Shown here one piece after another: positions 61,657 to 64,000 of a stretch of 64,000 nt of DNA. The stretch's first letter is position 1. Each line of letters begins with the position of its first letter. The translations under genes and the position numbers were made by a program. This stretch comes from Bombilactobacillus bombi (GTDB lineage: Bacteria; Bacillota; Bacilli; Lactobacillales; Lactobacillaceae). Where the stretch lies: the NCBI RefSeq assembly GCF_964340835.1, contig NZ_OZ204251.1, one strand, 5' to 3'. The notes under the pieces are model-generated. The model did not search any database. It saw only the letters and a list, made by a program, of their open reading frames with translations, and was not told the origin of the DNA.

Positions 61657-62874
61657 ATGAATGAAGAAGACAAAATTGCAATTTTAAGCAAGTTAATCAG
61701 TTATAAATCTGTCAATGATCATGAAAAACAAGTTGCTTTGTATCTACAATCTTTACTACAGGAAAATGGAATTGAAAGTAAGCTGGTTCCGGTTAGTGGC
61801 GATCGTGCTAATTTAGTAGCCGAAATTGGAACTGGCAAACCGGTATTAGCAATATCGGGGCACATGGATGTTGTGGATGTCCAAGAAAAGAATTGGGATA
61901 CAGATCCCTTTCAACTAACTGAACAAGGAGATAAATTATACGGACGCGGTACTACAGATATGAAAGCGGGATTAGCCGCTATTGTAATTGCTTTAATTGA
62001 ATTGAAACAAAGTAAGACACCAATTAATGGTACAATTCGCTTTATGGCAACCGCAGGAGAAGAAGTTGGCCAAGAAGGTGCTGAAGTTTTGCAAAAAGAA
62101 GGCTATATGAAAGATGTCGATAGCTTATTAATAGCTGAACCATCAGGATTTATAGCTGTGTATGCCAGCAAAGGTGAATTAGATATTGATATTAAATCCA
62201 TTGGAAAAGCTGCACATAGTTCCATGCCAGCTTTAGGTAATAATGCAGTAGAACATTTGTTAAATGTTTTAAATGATATTCAAAAACAATTAAAGAATCT
62301 GATGGATGAAGCTGAAAATGAGGTCCTTGGAAAAACAGTCTTTAATATTGATGTTATTAAAGGTGGTACCCAACCTAATGCTATTCCTGGATCTGCAGAA
62401 GCTGTTTTAAATATTCGGACCATTCCAGAATTACCTAATCAAAAGATACTAGATATTATTCAAAACACAATAGACCAATATAATGCCCATACAACTGGCC
62501 AGATCGCTTTAGAATGTGGTATGAATATTGTGCCGATTTTAGGTAATAAAGACGCACGCTTATTGAAATTAGTACAAAAAATTGGACAACCTTATTTACA
62601 AAAACAAAATTATACTGCAGAACAAATTAAGCAATTTGAACAGCAAGCCAAATTATCAGGAATTCCATTTTCTGCTGATGAAATCTTAGCGGTAGGGGTT
62701 TCGGGTGGAACTGATGCTTCTAAGTTCTTTATTGATCAACCTACTAATTGTAACTATGTTGTTTTTGGTCCAGGTAATGGTAATTCTCATCAAGATAATG
62801 AATTTGTTTCAAAAGCAATGTATTTAGAATTTATCGAAATATTTAAAAAAGTTATTGTAGAATTTTTTAAATAA
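61657..62874 (+). CDS. M20 family peptidase/deacylase (ArgE/DapE/ACY1 type)
   Basis: A 405-residue M20 zinc hydrolase. Ligands: His in SGHMDVVDVQ, Asp in GRGTTDMKAG and Glu pair in AGEEVGQEGA. It is closer to ArgE/DapE-type deacylases than the M20 protein in the met operon. Such proteins in lactobacilli are often annotated succinyl-diaminopimelate desuccinylase, but no lysine pathway genes adjoin, so the substrate is open. ATG at 61657 has AAGGGAG upstream; the frame extends 14 codons further without a site. Confidence 0.88.
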   Translation: MNEEDKIAILSKLISYKSVNDHEKQVALYLQSLLQENGIESKLVPVSGDRANLVAEIGTGKPVLAISGHMDVVDVQEKNWDTDPFQLTEQGDKLYGRGTTDMKAGLAAIVIALIELKQSKTPINGTIRFMATAGEEVGQEGAEVLQKEGYMKDVDSLLIAEPSGFIAVYASKGELDIDIKSIGKAAHSSMPALGNNAVEHLLNVLNDIQKQLKNLMDEAENEVLGKTVFNIDVIKGGTQPNAIPGSAEAVLNIRTIPELPNQKILDIIQNTIDQYNAHTTGQIALECGMNIVPILGNKDARLLKLVQKIGQPYLQKQNYTAEQIKQFEQQAKLSGIPFSADEILAVGVSGGTDASKFFIDQPTNCNYVVFGPGNGNSHQDNEFVSKAMYLEFIEIFKKVIVEFFK

Positions 62875-62888
62875 TTAGGTTAATAACT

Positions 62889-62920
62889 AAAATTAGAACC
62901 CCCTAGGTTCTAATTTTCTT
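62889..62920 (+). terminator. Terminator after the M20 deacylase gene
   Basis: A perfect 12-bp stem (AAAATTAGAACC and complement) with a 5-base loop, ending in ATTTTCTT. Confidence 0.8.
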
Positions 62921-62925
62921 ACATA

Positions 62926-62962
62926 TAAAAACGCCCAGCAAAATAAATTTTGTCGAGCGTTA
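62926..62962 (-). terminator. Terminator of the FtsX-type permease gene
   Basis: On the minus strand AACGCTCGACAAAA folds with TTTTGCTGGGCGTT (mismatch and G-U pairs), followed by TTTATATG. Begins just after the permease stop. Confidence 0.7.
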
Positions 62963-62966
62963 AATT

Positions 62967-64000
62967 TTAGTCAACGGCCTTTAAAGCGGCCAACATATCA
63001 ATTTTTTTAATTTTTTGGGACATGATGATCATCACAAAAATTGCAAAAATCAGGGTCATAATAGTAGAAATCAAAAAATTAGAATTACGTAAATACATGC
63101 TGACCATCACATTTTGTGGAGGCAGTGTTTGCATAATATAATGATGTAGCAAATAACCACCACCAAATCCTAAAATAATTCCACCAATTGTTAGAAAAAT
63201 AGTTTCTCGAAAGATTGACATCACTACTTCAGATTGATAAAAACCAATAACTTTCATTGTTGCTAACTCACGTAACCTTTCAGAAACATTAATATTGGTT
63301 AAAGTATATAAGACGACTAAGGCTAAAAGTGACGAACAAATTATAATAATGAAGATTAAATTATTTAAACCATCCAAAATATAATTGATAGCATCTTTGA
63401 TGGTATCTGAACGGATAATCGTTAAAGTTTCTGGTTGCCGGTTAAGCCACGTCGAAAGATGATTAATTTTTTGCGATGATCGCTGTTTGTTATTAACAAT
63501 CAGCGAATTAGCTATAAATTGCTGTCCCAATATATGCTGATATTGGGCTGCGGTCATAAAAATAAAATGACCAGCATACATTTTACTAATAGCTCCAATG
63601 CGGGCTTGATATTGTTGTCCAATCTTATTTTCAAATTTTAAATAATCACCAACCTTTAAATGCATCGATTCAGCTAACTTTTGGGTAACAACTATGCCTT
63701 GAAGGTTTTTCGATTCAATTGGTTGCTCATTAATAGTTTTTAAGCTTACAAATTTATTAAGTTGTTGGAAGTTGGAAGCAGCCATCAGTGTGACTTCTTG
63801 ATTATTAATATTTTGCTTACCACGAACATACATAGATTGATAGTTGATTAACTGAGCTTGTTTAACATTATTATGCTTTTTAATTTTTTGTAAATAATTA
63901 TTTTTTTGGGTAGTTGTAACGCCGGGTTTAAAAATATTAACTTCATCATAATGAATTAATTGTTGATATTGCGTTTTAACGATTCCAGTCAATGAATCAC
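62967..64000 (-). CDS. FtsX-like ABC transporter permease (5' end outside window)
   Basis: The C-terminal 344 or so residues of a MacB/FtsX-type permease. An extracellular domain (about 1-190 of the visible part) is followed by transmembrane helices near NLIFIIIICSSLLALVVLY, with INVSERLRELATMKVIGF as the coupling helix between them, then two more helices. The frame is open to the window edge, so the TTG at 63992 is not a true start. It should pair with an ATPase encoded beyond the window; substrate unknown (export of peptide, lipid or antibiotic in relatives). Confidence 0.85.
   Translation of the reverse strand, partial: DSLTGIVKTQYQQLIHYDEVNIFKPGVTTTQKNNYLQKIKKHNNVKQAQLINYQSMYVRGKQNINNQEVTLMAASNFQQLNKFVSLKTINEQPIESKNLQGIVVTQKLAESMHLKVGDYLKFENKIGQQYQARIGAISKMYAGHFIFMTAAQYQHILGQQFIANSLIVNNKQRSSQKINHLSTWLNRQPETLTIIRSDTIKDAINYILDGLNNLIFIIIICSSLLALVVLYTLTNINVSERLRELATMKVIGFYQSEVVMSIFRETIFLTIGGIILGFGGGYLLHHYIMQTLPPQNVMVSMYLRNSNFLISTIMTLIFAIFVMIIMSQKIKKIDMLAALKAVD

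Overview
The window reads as the chromosome of a low-GC Gram-positive bacterium of the order Lactobacillales, most likely family Lactobacillaceae. The evidence is the AT-rich coding sequence, strong AGGAGG-type ribosome binding sites, a Met T-box leader, a cysteine-free L32, gene blocks typical of lactobacilli and streptococci (ribT-scpA-scpB-rluB, ypmR-ypmS-yozE, plsY/parE-parC, metQ-peptidase-metN-metI, xerC-hslV-hslU) and frequent TTG starts. I cannot name a genus or species. Almost all of it is ordered core genome. I see no CRISPR array, insertion sequence, prophage, tRNA or rRNA, and no obviously foreign island.

Layout. 1-1.6 kb: the end of a dhaK-dhaL-dhaM (PTS-dependent dihydroxyacetone kinase) operon. 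1.6-3.7 kb: a 50-residue minus-strand protein diverging from uvrC. 3.75-9.3 kb, minus strand: a WsaF-like glycosyltransferase, cutC, and the fructose operon fruR-fruK-fruA with candidate operator and cre sites. 9.5-14.5 kb: obgE, an OatA-type acyltransferase, rnz and an SDR gene. 14.6-22.1 kb: rpmF, a lipoprotein, a DUF2929 gene (minus), dnaE, pfkA and pyk. 22.2-31.5 kb: UPF0756, cvfB, xerD, ribT, scpA, scpB, rluB, a LysM protein, cmk, an S1-domain protein, der and hup. 31.6-37.1 kb: a TPR gene, cca, an ABC-F ATPase and dfrA, facing trhA. 37.2-42.8 kb: degV, ypmR, ypmS, yozE, ctpA, rbgA and rnhB. 42.8-49.7 kb: dprA, topA, xerC, hslV, hslU and galM. 49.7-54.1 kb: a Met T-box leader and metQ-M20-metN-metI. 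54.3-64 kb: plsY (minus), parE, parC, a LysR regulator, ppaC, an M20 deacylase and a truncated FtsX-type permease (minus).

How the genes work together. The metabolic genes centre on sugar-phosphate flux: FruA and FruK make fructose-1,6-bisphosphate, PfkA makes the same compound, Pyk closes glycolysis, and DhaKLM feeds in triose phosphate using PEP. A second theme is chromosome maintenance: ScpA/ScpB, XerC/XerD, ParE/ParC, TopA, HU, UvrC, DprA and RNase HII. A third is ribosome and RNA maturation: ObgE, Der, RbgA, RluB, CCA-adding enzyme, RNase Z and CvfB. The metQ operon appears to couple methionine or Met-peptide import to peptide hydrolysis under a Met-tRNA-sensing leader.

No clearly undescribed multi-gene system was found. 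The points most worth a second look are small: a probable ATT start codon in ypmR, hairpins in the rpmF leader and over the dprA ribosome binding site, an unusual ParC quinolone-region sequence, the peptidase inside the methionine transporter operon, and a cre-like palindrome over the fruR start codon.
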